A stretch of 64,000 bases of DNA from Leptospirales bacterium (GTDB lineage Bacteria; Spirochaetota; Leptospiria; Leptospirales; Leptonemataceae). Shown here piece after piece: positions 37,348-46,513 of this stretch. The translations under genes were made by a program, and so were the position numbers. The stretch is from the NCBI GenBank assembly GCA_019694685.1, contig JAIBBM010000006.1, positions 1 to 64,000 on the forward strand. The letters are read 5' to 3'. How positions within the stretch are numbered: position 1 is the stretch's first letter; every line of letters begins with the position of its first letter. The notes under the pieces are model-generated. The model was not told the origin of the DNA. It did not search any database and saw only the letters and a program-made list of their open reading frames with translations.

Positions 37348-37432
37348 GGAGGGATGGCCGAGTGGTCGATGGCGGCGGTCTTGAAAACCGTTGTGCAGAG
37401 ATGTACCGTGGGTTCGAATCCCACTCCCTCCG
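37348..37432 (+). tRNA. tRNA-Ser (anticodon UGA)
   Basis: A cloverleaf is readable: acceptor GGAGGGA pairs with TCCCTCC (37425-37431) plus discriminator G, the D arm has GGCCGAGTGGTCGA, and the anticodon loop CTTGAAA reads UGA. A long variable arm precedes GGGTTCGAATCCC, as required for class II serine tRNA. CCA is not encoded. A perfect TTGACA lies at 37313-37318 but no -10 is evident. Confidence 0.95.
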
Positions 37433-37439
37433 GGGAATT

Positions 37440-37528
37440 GGAGAGGTGGCTGAGTGGCCGAAAGCGGCAGTTTGCTAAACTGTTGTACGAGTTAAATCGT
37501 ACCGCGGGTTCGAATCCCGCCCTCTCCG
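37440..37528 (+). tRNA. tRNA-Ser (anticodon GCU)
   Basis: Acceptor GGAGAGG pairs with CCTCTCC (37521-37527) with discriminator G. The D arm has GGCTGAGTGGCCGAA, the anticodon loop TTGCTAA reads GCU, the long variable arm spans GTACGAGTTAAATCGTAC, and the T arm is GGGTTCGAATCCC. It is seven bases after tRNA-Ser(UGA), so the pair is one transcript. Confidence 0.95.
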
Positions 37529-37553
37529 AAATTTCGAGGCCTTCCAGGAAGTC

Positions 37554-37967
37554 ATGGCTGACAAGATTAGAGAAATTCAATCGCGGTTTTCGCGAAACAT
37601 GCAGAACAATGATTCTGTCGCAGCGGTGATCGGATACATTCCGCTCTTTGGTTGGATCTATCCGCTCTTTTTTCGCAAGGAAAATGATTTTTGCCAGTTT
37701 CACGGTAAGCAGGCAATGCATTTGAATGCAGGCATGCTGGTTGTTTACTTCGCAGTCTGGATTCTCGAAAATTTTCCCATTACGTCGTGGTTATTCGGCG
37801 CAGATTCATGGTTTCATCCAATCACGCAGGCGGCCTGGCGTATTACTATGCTCGGATATTTCGGGCTCTGTGCATTTGGCGCATACAAAGCTTTCATCGA
37901 AGAGAGATGGGAGATCCCGTTTTTGAGCGATTTTGTGGATCGCATCCAGAACCAGATTAAGAAGTAA
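37554..37967 (+). CDS. DUF4870-like small membrane protein
   Basis: A 137-residue protein with three hydrophobic helices. The patterns AAVIGYIPLFGWIYPLFF and FCQFHGKQAMHLNAGMLVVY fit the DUF4870/Tic20-like family, where the HxxQ turn between helices is typical. The third helix is ITMLGYFGLCAFGAYKAF and the tail is polar. The function is unknown. It follows the tRNAs by 25 bases and precedes another membrane gene by three. Confidence 0.75.
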   Translation: MADKIREIQSRFSRNMQNNDSVAAVIGYIPLFGWIYPLFFRKENDFCQFHGKQAMHLNAGMLVVYFAVWILENFPITSWLFGADSWFHPITQAAWRITMLGYFGLCAFGAYKAFIEERWEIPFLSDFVDRIQNQIKK

Positions 37968-37970
37968 ATC

Positions 37971-38348
37971 ATGCGCGCTCGAATTCTTAGCATTCCTTTG
38001 CACATCCGTCGAGTCCTTTACACAGGTCCTTTTTTTGTGCTCTGGGTAATTGGCTACACAGTGGAAACCAGTGCGACAGAACTCAGGGCAGCCGGGCGTG
38101 GCCTGGTAACATTGATTGGTTTTGTTGCTTCGCACGCAGTGATTCTATTTGTGCGAGAGCTCATCAGGGCTTTCACTGTTCCGGCCTATCCTGTTGAATT
38201 TACATTCTTTCTACTGAAATCCCTGATCGGCCTCGGGTATCTGGGACTCACTGTCTGGATTGCAGTACGCGAATACAGAAATCAAGAAACCACTTTGCCA
38301 TTCATAGACAGGCTTGCGCTTCGCATCGATTCCGTTCTGAGCAGGTAG
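37971..38348 (+). CDS. Small membrane protein, function unknown
   Basis: A 125-residue protein with three hydrophobic segments (GPFFVLWVIGYTV, GLVTLIGFVASHAVILFV, FFLLKSLIGLGYLGLTVWI). Both it and the preceding gene end with a similar polar tail (PFIDRLALRID here, PFLSDFVDRIQN there), so they could be a pair. It ends one base before corA. No family is recognised. Confidence 0.65.
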   Translation: MRARILSIPLHIRRVLYTGPFFVLWVIGYTVETSATELRAAGRGLVTLIGFVASHAVILFVRELIRAFTVPAYPVEFTFFLLKSLIGLGYLGLTVWIAVREYRNQETTLPFIDRLALRIDSVLSR

Positions 38349-38349
38349 T

Positions 38350-39411
38350 ATGGCTCGGCTTTATAGACGAGATGTAGCCCGGAAAAGAGGAGCTCCTCCC
38401 GGAACTCTAGTCTATACCGGGGATGAAAAAGCTTCTACTGAGATTCAACTCATCGAGTATGATGAGGAAAGGTTTCAAGAAGAAGTCATTAAAGATCCTA
38501 AAGTATTTCAAGCGTACAAGGATGATCCTGCCGTCACCTGGATCAATGTTCGTGGTTTGTCGGATGTGGGCCCGGTTGTAAAAATGGGTGAGGTGTTTGG
38601 GCTGCATCCACTGGTGCTGGAAGACATTCTGAATACGGATCAAAGGCCCAAATTCGAAGACTACGAAAAGTATCTCTATATTGTGTTTAAGAACGTGACG
38701 TGGGATGCGAAAGGTGAAGCGAATTACGAGCAAATCAGCCTGATTTTAGGGGAAGATTTCCTCATTTCTTTCACAGAATCCGAGAATGATATTCTAAAGT
38801 CGCTTCGAGATCGGCTTCGCACAGCCAAAGGCCGCGTGAGACGAATGGGTGCAGACTATCTGGCTTATTGCGTCATGGATCTTGCCGTGGATAACTATTT
38901 CACGGTGCTTGAAGCCACAGGCGAGAGACTGGAAATACTTGAAGAGAGTCTTCTGGATCCTGCGGCAAACCCATCCGTGAGAGAAATCCAAAGAATGAAG
39001 CGAATGCTTCTGATGATGCGCAAGAGTGTCTGGCCTTTGCGCGAAGTAGTCATGAAGATGGAGCGTCGCGAATCCGGTCTATTCAAGCCTGGCACGGAAT
39101 ACTTTCTTCGTGATCTCTATGATCACACCATTCAGGTTGTGGATACACTGGAGACATTTCGCGACATGTTGCAAGGCTTGATGGATATCTATCTTTCTAC
39201 TGTGAGCAATCGTCTCAACGTAGTGATGAAGACTCTCACTGTGATTACAACCATCTTCATGCCTCTCACGTTCCTTGCGGGAATTTACGGAATGAATTTC
39301 AAACATATGCCAGAGCTGGAATGGACGTATGGCTACCCTGCATTGATCGCAGCGATGGGGATGATTGCAGGCACAATGTATTACTGGTTTAGAAAAAGAG
39401 ACTGGCTCTAG
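38350..39411 (+). CDS. corA: CorA magnesium/cobalt transporter
   Basis: A 353-residue protein of the CorA family. The long cytoplasmic part includes HPLVLEDILNTDQRPKFEDY. The end has two helices with the pore signature YGMNF (GIYGMNFKHMPE), and a short basic tail (YWFRKRDWL). CorA forms pentameric Mg2+ channels gated by cytoplasmic Mg2+. It is the third membrane-protein gene in a row and ends flush against a convergent glycosyltransferase. Confidence 0.95.
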   Translation: MARLYRRDVARKRGAPPGTLVYTGDEKASTEIQLIEYDEERFQEEVIKDPKVFQAYKDDPAVTWINVRGLSDVGPVVKMGEVFGLHPLVLEDILNTDQRPKFEDYEKYLYIVFKNVTWDAKGEANYEQISLILGEDFLISFTESENDILKSLRDRLRTAKGRVRRMGADYLAYCVMDLAVDNYFTVLEATGERLEILEESLLDPAANPSVREIQRMKRMLLMMRKSVWPLREVVMKMERRESGLFKPGTEYFLRDLYDHTIQVVDTLETFRDMLQGLMDIYLSTVSNRLNVVMKTLTVITTIFMPLTFLAGIYGMNFKHMPELEWTYGYPALIAAMGMIAGTMYYWFRKRDWL

Positions 39412-40500
39412 TCAGGAATCTTCAAATCCGGTGTGATGATACGCTCGCATCATCGCGTCTACATTTCGCTTCCACGTAAATCCAGCGGCCTGCGATAAAC
39501 CAAGGGATCGTAGTCGTGCGCGCTGTTTGGAATCTTGCAACACAACCTGCACTGCGTGGATGAATGCGTCTTCGTCCCGCGGATCAAAGAAGCGCGCTGC
39601 ATGACCGCATACTTCCGGAAGACTTCCGCCAGTGGATGCAAGAACTGGAGTTCCACAGGCCATTGCTTCTAGAGCAGGCAGTCCGAATCCTTCAAGCAGA
39701 GAGGGCATGATGAGCGCCAGAGCAGAAGAGTATACGGCAGGAAGATCTGACTCAGGAACATGAGGGAGAAGGATTACATTTTTTCTGACCGAGTTCTCCA
39801 TCATGGCATGTGTCGCGTAAGATGGGATTTTTCCTCCGGCTCCCGCGAGCACGATGGGCGGACAGTCCGTGTCTTTCCAGAGGTGCTTGAGCGCACGCAG
39901 GGCGAAGTCAATATTCTTATGCTTCTTTCCAATGCCGATTGCCAGAAAGTATTCATCGGGGAGAGAATGTTTCTTTTTGAGTGCAGCGACCGCACCGGAG
40001 CTGGCCGGCCTGAATAGTTTGTGGTCAATGCCGTTTAACGTTGTGAATGTGCGGTGCCGTGCTTCTGGATATCGACTGAGGAACTGGCTTCGCGTTGTTT
40101 CAGAAACAGTTAGAATGCAGGGTGAACGGCGTGCGATTTGCGAAAGCATGAGCGACGCATATGCTCTGTAAGCCGGGTGCTTGAATTCGTCTGACTGAAG
40201 ATGGATCAAGTCATGGACAGTCACAGAACAATGAGACAGATAACGAAGTGGTGCGTTGTAATGAGGAACATGGATGCGTGCGTGCGAAGCTCTGGGGAAG
40301 GATGTTTGCTCCTTTATGGAATATAGTTTCGCGTCAAAGGGAATGACGGGGACGCCGGTGAGCGAATGAGATGCAAGTTGTCTGCTGTTTCCGGTAAGAG
40401 TGATGGGGATTTTGCGGGAAAGAATTTCCCGCAATTGACCCCGGATCGTGGTTCCGATGCCGGAGTTCTCAACGAGTCTGGCATCGTATAACAGGCTCAT
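39412..40500 (-). CDS. GT4-like family glycosyltransferase
   Basis: A 362-residue GT-B enzyme. The C-terminal donor-binding half has FLAIGIGKKHKNIDFALRAL, the VLLPHVPESDLPAVYSSA segment and the E-x7-E motif in PSLLEGFGLPALEAMACGTP. The N-terminal half has an acceptor domain with VTVHDLIHLQ. It resembles mannosyl/rhamnosyltransferases used in LPS or polysaccharide building. It is alone, not in a sugar cluster, so the acceptor is unknown. Confidence 0.9.
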   Translation of the reverse strand: MSLLYDARLVENSGIGTTIRGQLREILSRKIPITLTGNSRQLASHSLTGVPVIPFDAKLYSIKEQTSFPRASHARIHVPHYNAPLRYLSHCSVTVHDLIHLQSDEFKHPAYRAYASLMLSQIARRSPCILTVSETTRSQFLSRYPEARHRTFTTLNGIDHKLFRPASSGAVAALKKKHSLPDEYFLAIGIGKKHKNIDFALRALKHLWKDTDCPPIVLAGAGGKIPSYATHAMMENSVRKNVILLPHVPESDLPAVYSSALALIMPSLLEGFGLPALEAMACGTPVLASTGGSLPEVCGHAARFFDPRDEDAFIHAVQVVLQDSKQRARLRSLGLSQAAGFTWKRNVDAMMRAYHHTGFEDS

Positions 40501-40509
40501 GGCCGGATG

Positions 40510-41514
40510 TTATTTTTTGCCCAGGAATTTCATCATTCCGCGGAGCTTTTGACCTACCTGTTCAATTGGGTGTTTCAGGCCTGCTTCGCGAAGTTTGTTG
40601 AAGTTCGGGTAACCATTCTTGGATTCTGCAAGCCATTCCGTCGCGAATTTCGCGCCTTTATCTTTCTGGATTTCAGTGAGTACTTCTTTCATACGAGCTT
40701 TCACTCCAGCATCCACGATTCGTGGTCCGCGCGTGAGGTCTCCGTATTCTGCAGTGTCAGAGATAGAATGGCGCATGCGTGCAATTCCACCTTCGTAGAT
40801 CAGGTCCGTGATGAGTTTTACTTCATGCAGACATTCAAAGTAAGCAATATCCGGATCGTAACCGGCTTCTGTCAGTGTTTCAAAACCGGCGAGGATGAGT
40901 GATGTGAGTCCCCCGCAAAGAACTACTTGTTCACCGAAGAGATCTGTTTCCGTTTCATTCTTGAAATTTGTTTCCAGAATTCCAGCGCGACCTCCACCAA
41001 CACCGGACGCATGCGCGAGAGCTCTTTGTTTGGCCTCTCCTGTCGCATCCTGGTGAACTGCAATGAGGCAAGGAACTCCTCCGCCTTCGCGATACACGCG
41101 ACGCACGAGGTGACCGGGACCTTTGGGAGCGACCATGTAAACGTCAACGTCTGCCGGTGGTTTGATGAGTTCGTAGTGAATGTTGAAGCCATGCGAAAAC
41201 ACGAGTGCTTTCCCTTTCTTCAGATTGGGTTTGATGCTCTCTTCGTAGATTGTCATTTGCACTTGATCCGGTGCAAGCAACTGGATTATGTCCGCTTTAG
41301 CGGCTGCGTCAAATGGTGAAAGTACTTCGAAACCATCTTCGCGGGCGATAGGTGCTGATTTGGAGTCTGCTTTGAGGCCAATGATGACATTCAGGCCTGA
41401 ATCGCGCATGTTCTGCGCTTGTGCATGTCCCTGACTGCCATAACCAAGAACAGCGATTGTTTTTCCTTTAAGGAACTTAGAATCGCAAGAATCGTCGTAA
41501 AAAACCTGTGCCAT
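40510..41514 (-). CDS. ilvC: Ketol-acid reductoisomerase (class I)
   Basis: A 334-residue class I enzyme of branched-chain amino-acid synthesis. [14 protein letters not shown] binds NAD(P)H, the specificity loop is GLKADSKS (Lys/Ser, consistent with NADPH), and metal-binding [12 protein letters not shown] and [16 protein letters not shown] carry the conserved Asp/Glu residues. Other ilv genes are not in the window. There is no clear SD before the ATG. It diverges from the epimerase. Confidence 0.96.
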   Translation of the reverse strand: MAQVFYDDSCDSKFLKGKTIAVLGYGSQGHAQAQNMRDSGLNVIIGLKADSKSAPIAREDGFEVLSPFDAAAKADIIQLLAPDQVQMTIYEESIKPNLKKGKALVFSHGFNIHYELIKPPADVDVYMVAPKGPGHLVRRVYREGGGVPCLIAVHQDATGEAKQRALAHASGVGGGRAGILETNFKNETETDLFGEQVVLCGGLTSLILAGFETLTEAGYDPDIAYFECLHEVKLITDLIYEGGIARMRHSISDTAEYGDLTRGPRIVDAGVKARMKEVLTEIQKDKGAKFATEWLAESKNGYPNFNKLREAGLKHPIEQVGQKLRGMMKFLGKK

Positions 41515-41597
41515 GCGGACACAACGCGTTCAGGTCAGTGCGATGGCAAGGAAAAACTTTACAGGGGGGCCTCTCAAAAAAAATTAACCAAAATACT

Positions 41598-42641
41598 ATG
41601 AAAATCTTTATTACCGGCGGTGCCGGCTTTCTGGGCTATCACCTTGTACAGAGACTGAAGAAAGACAAACACAAGATCACTCTTTATGATATCGCAGATT
41701 TTAACCCCGCTGACTATCCAAAAGATGTGAAGATGATCAAAGGGGATGTGCGCGATGCGAAGGCATTGCAGGAAGCAATGAAAGGACATGATGCAGTCAT
41801 TCACGCTGCTGCCGCGCTTCCTCTCTGGAAAAAGGAAGATATCTATTCTGTAACGATAGACGGCACGCGAAACGTTCTGGATAGCGCTGCTGTTAACAAG
41901 ATCGATCGAGTAGTGTATATCAGCTCAACTGCAGTTTATGGTATTCCCAAGAAACATCCAATTCTTGAGACTGATCCTCGTGTGGGCGTAGGCCCTTACG
42001 GAGAAGCAAAGATCGAAGCGGAGAAAATTTGCGAAGAGTATCGTCATCGCACAAAGATGTGTATTTGTGTTATTCGCCCAAAAACATTCATTGGAACAGG
42101 CCGTCTTGGTGTGTTTCAGATCCTTTTTGACTGGGTCGAATCCGGTGTAAAAATTCCTGTCTTTGGAAACGGAAAGAACCGTTATCAACTTCTTGATGTA
42201 AGAGATCTCTGTGATGCGATCGAACTTGGAATGACCGGAAATGCTAAAAAGGCCAACGACAACTTCAATGTTGGTGCGGAAAAATTCCAGACAGTGCGCG
42301 AAGACGTCGGCGCTCTGTGTGCCTTTTCAAAAAGCGGCTCGAGAGTCTTTGGAGTCCCATCCAGTCCCCTCAAGATCGCTCTTAGATTTTTTGAGATCCT
42401 TCACATTTCTCCGCTTTATCGCTGGGTATACGGAACGGCAGACAAGGATTCATTCGTCTCCACTGAGAAACTCACGAAAGCTCTTGGATGGCATTCGAAG
42501 TATTCGAATTCAGACGCGCTCATTGATTCTTTCCGGTGGTATCTTGTGAACAAGCCGCAGGATGCAGATAGCGTGGCAGGTGTTACGCATCGCGTACCGT
42601 GGAAGCAAGGGATCCTGAAAGTATTCAAGAAATTTCTTTAA
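41598..42641 (+). CDS. NAD-dependent epimerase/dehydratase family protein
   Basis: A 347-residue extended short-chain dehydrogenase, start ATG 41598 immediately before the fold (MKIFITGGAGFLGYHLVQRL). The catalytic triad is complete: Ser-Thr in VYISSTAVYG and the YxxxK in PYGEAK. Family members interconvert or dehydrate nucleotide sugars or act on sterols; the substrate-side sequence is not diagnostic. The leader is very A-rich with no recognisable ribosome site. Confidence 0.87.
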   Translation: MKIFITGGAGFLGYHLVQRLKKDKHKITLYDIADFNPADYPKDVKMIKGDVRDAKALQEAMKGHDAVIHAAAALPLWKKEDIYSVTIDGTRNVLDSAAVNKIDRVVYISSTAVYGIPKKHPILETDPRVGVGPYGEAKIEAEKICEEYRHRTKMCICVIRPKTFIGTGRLGVFQILFDWVESGVKIPVFGNGKNRYQLLDVRDLCDAIELGMTGNAKKANDNFNVGAEKFQTVREDVGALCAFSKSGSRVFGVPSSPLKIALRFFEILHISPLYRWVYGTADKDSFVSTEKLTKALGWHSKYSNSDALIDSFRWYLVNKPQDADSVAGVTHRVPWKQGILKVFKKFL

Positions 42642-42652
42642 GAATGAATGGC

Positions 42653-43810
42653 CTAGTAGGCCGCGATCAGGATTGTTTCAATTTCATTCTTGTCTAGATC
42701 CCGTGGTGAGTTCTTCACCATGGGAATCCGGAACGCAAGTTCCGCAATTTCGGGCAAATCCTCTTTTGCAATTTCAAATTCGCTCAGTCTCTGAGGAATT
42801 TTCAATTCCAGGTAGGTTTTGCGGACGCCTTCCACCGCTTTAATCGCAGCTTCAATCACGGTGATGTCCTTGATGTCTTCGTCAAGCGCTCGCGCAATTT
42901 GCACATAACGCCCCGCAGACGTTGTAAGATTGTATTCCATTACGTGCGGAAGTAGAAGTGCCATAGCCAGATGAAATTCCAGGCCTGTAAGTAGGCTCGT
43001 CGCGGATGCAATGCTATAGCAGAGACCGAGCATACTGTTCGAATGCGCCATTCCGCAAAGCACGCTTGCAAGACTCACGTTGGTGCGTGCAGCCATATTG
43101 CCAGGTTCTTTCATTACCTGTTGCAAGTTTTTTTGCACAAGATCCAGAGAGCGCAGAGCAATCGACGTTGTGATATCGTTAGCACGTCGAGACAATATCG
43201 ATTCCACGGCAGCGGCGACGTTTGCCGCACCAGCTCGACTGAGTTCGCCTTTGCTCAGTGTGCTTGTGATATTTGGATCAACGAATATGATCGCGGGGAA
43301 CAGTCTGTAATCCTGTGAAAAGAATGCGGATCTAGTTTCTGGATTGTAAACTGAGAACACAGGACTCGTTTCTTCGCCCATGGAGGGCGCCGCAGGAACC
43401 TGGGCGACTGGCAGAGGCGCCCGTTTCAGTGGAAGTGCAGTGTGCGGTAGATCTTCTGCGAAGACATCATTCTTGCACAGGAGAGCAATTGCCTTTGCAG
43501 CGTGAAAGGAGTCTCTGCCGCCATAACCGATGATGATGTCGGCTCTCGATTGCTTCGCGAAATGGGCCGCAGTGTCGAGTTCCTTATTTCCAGGCCGCGA
43601 AGCCATATCGTCGTAGAGGATGCAGCCCGACGTATATTTGTCCAGACTGGTTTTGATGACTGCCAGTTCATCTGGATTCGACATTTCGCTTTTCAGCGCG
43701 ACCAGAAGCGCTCGACTTCCCACTTCTTTTACGAGGGTGCCGATCTTGTGGGTCGCATTCTTTTCAATAAAAATGCGAGCAGGAAACTGATAGTGTACCC
43801 ATTCAAACAC
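42653..43810 (-). CDS. Degenerate iron-containing alcohol dehydrogenase relative
   Basis: A 385-residue protein alignable end to end with Fe-ADHs (FVDPNITSTLSK, GMAHSNSMLGL, ALLLPHVMEYN). The four metal ligands (Asp and three His in FucO) appear replaced: the DALTHAIEA region reads AANVAAAVES, and the HALAHPLG...PHG region reads YSIASATSL...EFH. The dinucleotide GGGSxxD motif is altered to GYGGRDSFHAAK. It is probably not a normal metal dehydrogenase; a structural or regulatory role, or metal-free chemistry, are options. It converges on the epimerase. Confidence 0.82.
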   Translation of the reverse strand: MFEWVHYQFPARIFIEKNATHKIGTLVKEVGSRALLVALKSEMSNPDELAVIKTSLDKYTSGCILYDDMASRPGNKELDTAAHFAKQSRADIIIGYGGRDSFHAAKAIALLCKNDVFAEDLPHTALPLKRAPLPVAQVPAAPSMGEETSPVFSVYNPETRSAFFSQDYRLFPAIIFVDPNITSTLSKGELSRAGAANVAAAVESILSRRANDITTSIALRSLDLVQKNLQQVMKEPGNMAARTNVSLASVLCGMAHSNSMLGLCYSIASATSLLTGLEFHLAMALLLPHVMEYNLTTSAGRYVQIARALDEDIKDITVIEAAIKAVEGVRKTYLELKIPQRLSEFEIAKEDLPEIAELAFRIPMVKNSPRDLDKNEIETILIAAY

Positions 43811-43959
43811 AGGCCGCTTCCTCGCAGTTGGATAGTGACAGGGATGGATTGTTCAAAATGGACGATGGGCTCCCGCTATAGTATCGGAGGTTTTCGGTTA
43901 ATCCCTCGCTCATTTCGCGCTCCTGCTTGACCTGTGCATTCAGGAATGTGCGGTGAACT

Positions 43960-45372
43960 ATGGCGCTCAGTGCATCCAGGCTCGCAGACGATCTGGCAGA
44001 TGCCGGGATCGAACTGGATTCTCACCAGGCGAAGCAGCTGCTTCGCTTTTACGAACTGGTCGAGGAGCGCAACCCAGACCTGAACATGACGCGGATTCGC
44101 GGATATGAGGCTACAGTACGCAAGCACTATGTGGACAGCCTGATCATTCTTCGATATCTAAAGAGAATTTTTCCACCCCTTGGATTGCCGGCGTCCATAC
44201 TTGATTTTGGTACAGGCGCCGGATTTCCGGGAGTTCCGCTGGCGATCGCCTGTCCTGAAACCAGAGTCATTCTGAACGAAAGCAGAGCCAATCGCGCGGA
44301 GTTCCTCGAGGATGTGGTAGAAGAATGCGGATTGAAGAACGCAACGGTTCTGGGTAAGCGGCTCGCCATGGAAGATGACATTCACGTGGACGCAGTCATC
44401 GCACGCGCGGTGAGCACAATGGCAGATCTCCTGACTCGGACCATCTTCTCCATCAAGAAGGGCGGTTCCATCATTTACATGAAAGGTCCGAACTGCGATG
44501 CAGAAATTGCGGAGATGGGTGCGGGTGTGTCTCTTCTTCTCGATCAGTCATACACCCTGCCTGCTTCGGAAGATCATCGTCGCCTGGTGTGCTTTCGCGT
44601 GGATGATCCAGGAGAGTGGAAAGCTCCTGGATCGAACGCAATTTCATCCCGAGAAAACGAAAAGTTCAAGATGTTGATCTCTCTGCAGAGTTCCCGGGGT
44701 ATCAGAAAGAATGGACTTTGTCTTATTGGCGGAAAGAAGATTGTTTCGGAAGTAGTGTCCAATGCGCGCGTGCGAGTACAGGCGGCGGTGGTTCCTCAGA
44801 GCTTTTCCGGGAGCATGCCGCCGGACGTAAGGCAATTTGAGTTCAAGAATGATCTATTCGCACAGATCGATGAGTTGGGTACAGGTGCCCCGTTGCTTCT
44901 TGCGGAGATTCCCGAAATGTCCGAATGGGATGGAAGGGTGAAAGGTCTTTGCGTTGTGATTCCCTTTCAAGATCCGGAAAATGTAGGTGCTGCCATCAGG
45001 AGCGCGGTTGCCTTTGGTGCGGGCAGGATCATTCTCACAAAGGAATGTGCGAATCCTTTTCTTGCGCGGGCCATTCGTTCCTCTGCGGGAGCAGTTTTTG
45101 TGGCCCCACTGGTGAAGGGACCTTCTCTTGTGGAATTGCTTGAGAACTATCCGGAAATCTATCAACTTTCGTCTGACGGAATCGCCCTCGAAGATGTGAA
45201 TTTCAGCAAGGATATTCTGATCACAGCGGGTCTGGAAGGCCCGGGTTTACCCGGAGCTGGCGGCAATCGTCTACGCATCGTTATGCGATCAGATGTGGAA
45301 TCACTGAATGCCGCGACAGCTCTTGCAATTGCGCTTTATGAGTTTGACAGAAGTCAGCGTCGCAAAACGTAA
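43960..45372 (+). CDS. Fusion of RsmG-like and SpoU/TrmH-like methyltransferases
   Basis: A 470-residue protein with two methyltransferase domains. Residues 1 to about 225 are RsmG-like: NPDLNMTRI, KHYVDSL, the SAM motif ILDFGTGAGFPGVPLAIA, and VIARAVSTMADL ending in MKGPNC. Residues about 230-310 resemble the SpoU substrate-binding domain (GIRKNGLCLIGGKKIVSE), and 325-470 are a SpoU trefoil-knot domain with all three motifs: DPENVGAAIRSAVAFGA, GLEGPGLP and VMRSDVESLNAATALAI. RsmG methylates G527 of 16S rRNA; SpoU enzymes methylate ribose 2'-OH. A hexanucleotide TATAGT at 43877 may be a -10. It overlaps the convergent lipoprotein gene by 19 bases. Confidence 0.9.
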   Translation: MALSASRLADDLADAGIELDSHQAKQLLRFYELVEERNPDLNMTRIRGYEATVRKHYVDSLIILRYLKRIFPPLGLPASILDFGTGAGFPGVPLAIACPETRVILNESRANRAEFLEDVVEECGLKNATVLGKRLAMEDDIHVDAVIARAVSTMADLLTRTIFSIKKGGSIIYMKGPNCDAEIAEMGAGVSLLLDQSYTLPASEDHRRLVCFRVDDPGEWKAPGSNAISSRENEKFKMLISLQSSRGIRKNGLCLIGGKKIVSEVVSNARVRVQAAVVPQSFSGSMPPDVRQFEFKNDLFAQIDELGTGAPLLLAEIPEMSEWDGRVKGLCVVIPFQDPENVGAAIRSAVAFGAGRIILTKECANPFLARAIRSSAGAVFVAPLVKGPSLVELLENYPEIYQLSSDGIALEDVNFSKDILITAGLEGPGLPGAGGNRLRIVMRSDVESLNAATALAIALYEFDRSQRRKT

Positions 45373-46418
45373 TCTTCGCCTCCGTATTCGCTACTTTTGC
45401 GCACAAAGAGTCGCCGGCTAACGTCCACTCCGAGTAGTACCTGATATACGTCCGTGAGAATCGCACGACCTGAGTAGTACCCGTGTCCGAGTCCTCCGAT
45501 TCCTAGAACGGGAGAATCTACTTCGTTTACGTTTACAACATCTACATCTGGAATCTTCGCACATCTGCCGATTCGTTTACCTCCGTTTACTTTTTCAGAG
45601 GCAACGAGAGCATTGTCTCCCGGAGAGCAATAGAGAGTGATCCGCTTGACTGCAGGTCGAAGAATGGGTGCTGCTTTCTTAAAATCTTCGAGAGCAAAGT
45701 CAGGCGCGTTGAATATAACTTCCCCGAGTCTTGGTGGCGGCCCTCCTTCTGTGAGGGCGGGAATCACAACCTGGTGGCCCATGCTGTGAACAATCAGATG
45801 TACGGTGGATCCGCCTCCGCTGAGTGCGGTGATGAATTCGCGGAATTGATTTCTGGACTTGCGTGCGTTCTGAAAATTCATCTCATAGGTACCGGATACA
45901 TTGAGGCTGGATAGAATTCCATCATCGCTTCCGGCGGGCCAGGTGAAGAGCACGACAGGGCCTTTGAATCGAAGATCGTATTTGATTTGTGCTGCACGGT
46001 AAACCGCCTCTTCGAATTTCACATTGAAGCCGTGAACAAAAACGAGAACTTGTTTTGCAGACTGCGAGGCCGCCACTATTCCTGCCAGATCAGAGCGCCT
46101 GATGGTGGGCGCGAAGAAGTGCGCATCGCGATCGGGGGCGTCGTCCGTCTCGTCCAGTGCTCCCACAGAGTGGTTTTTGGGAACATTCGTTTCGCATATG
46201 ACATAACGTGTTTCTTCTGACGCCTTCACGCCAAAATATTGGTTCTTGCACGCAGGTGCGTTGGATGCCGCTCTGGTGGTGGCGATATAGACAGGCACAA
46301 ACGAGCTTTCGCGAAATTCCTGGGCCGAAGAATCGTTCAAGGCTTCTGCCAGACGTTCAGGAGTGACGGAGCAGGCACCAGTAATCAGAATGAGAAGCAC
46401 GGAAAGGATGGCTCGCAT
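45354..46418 (-). CDS. Lipoprotein alpha/beta hydrolase, DUF900 family
   Basis: A 354-residue protein, start ATG 46418 with GAGG nine bases upstream; longer in-frame starts lack a signal. The leader MRAILSVLLILITGAC has a good lipobox (Cys16). The alpha/beta hydrolase core has the oxyanion region VFVHGFNV, FTWPAGS, the nucleophile elbow IVHSMGHQV (GxSxG with His as first residue, seen in DUF900) and a C-terminal His in GLGHGYYSGR. Members are esterase-like; the substrate is unknown. It should sit in the envelope. Confidence 0.88.
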   Translation of the reverse strand: MRAILSVLLILITGACSVTPERLAEALNDSSAQEFRESSFVPVYIATTRAASNAPACKNQYFGVKASEETRYVICETNVPKNHSVGALDETDDAPDRDAHFFAPTIRRSDLAGIVAASQSAKQVLVFVHGFNVKFEEAVYRAAQIKYDLRFKGPVVLFTWPAGSDDGILSSLNVSGTYEMNFQNARKSRNQFREFITALSGGGSTVHLIVHSMGHQVVIPALTEGGPPPRLGEVIFNAPDFALEDFKKAAPILRPAVKRITLYCSPGDNALVASEKVNGGKRIGRCAKIPDVDVVNVNEVDSPVLGIGGLGHGYYSGRAILTDVYQVLLGVDVSRRLFVRKSSEYGGEDYVLRR

Positions 46419-46513
46419 GAAAAAAACACCTCGAATCGAAAAATTGTGGTGAAAAACCCGGAGCTTGGCTAACTCCAGGAATCGAGTTCTTCGATAATGA
46501 GCCAGAGGATCAT

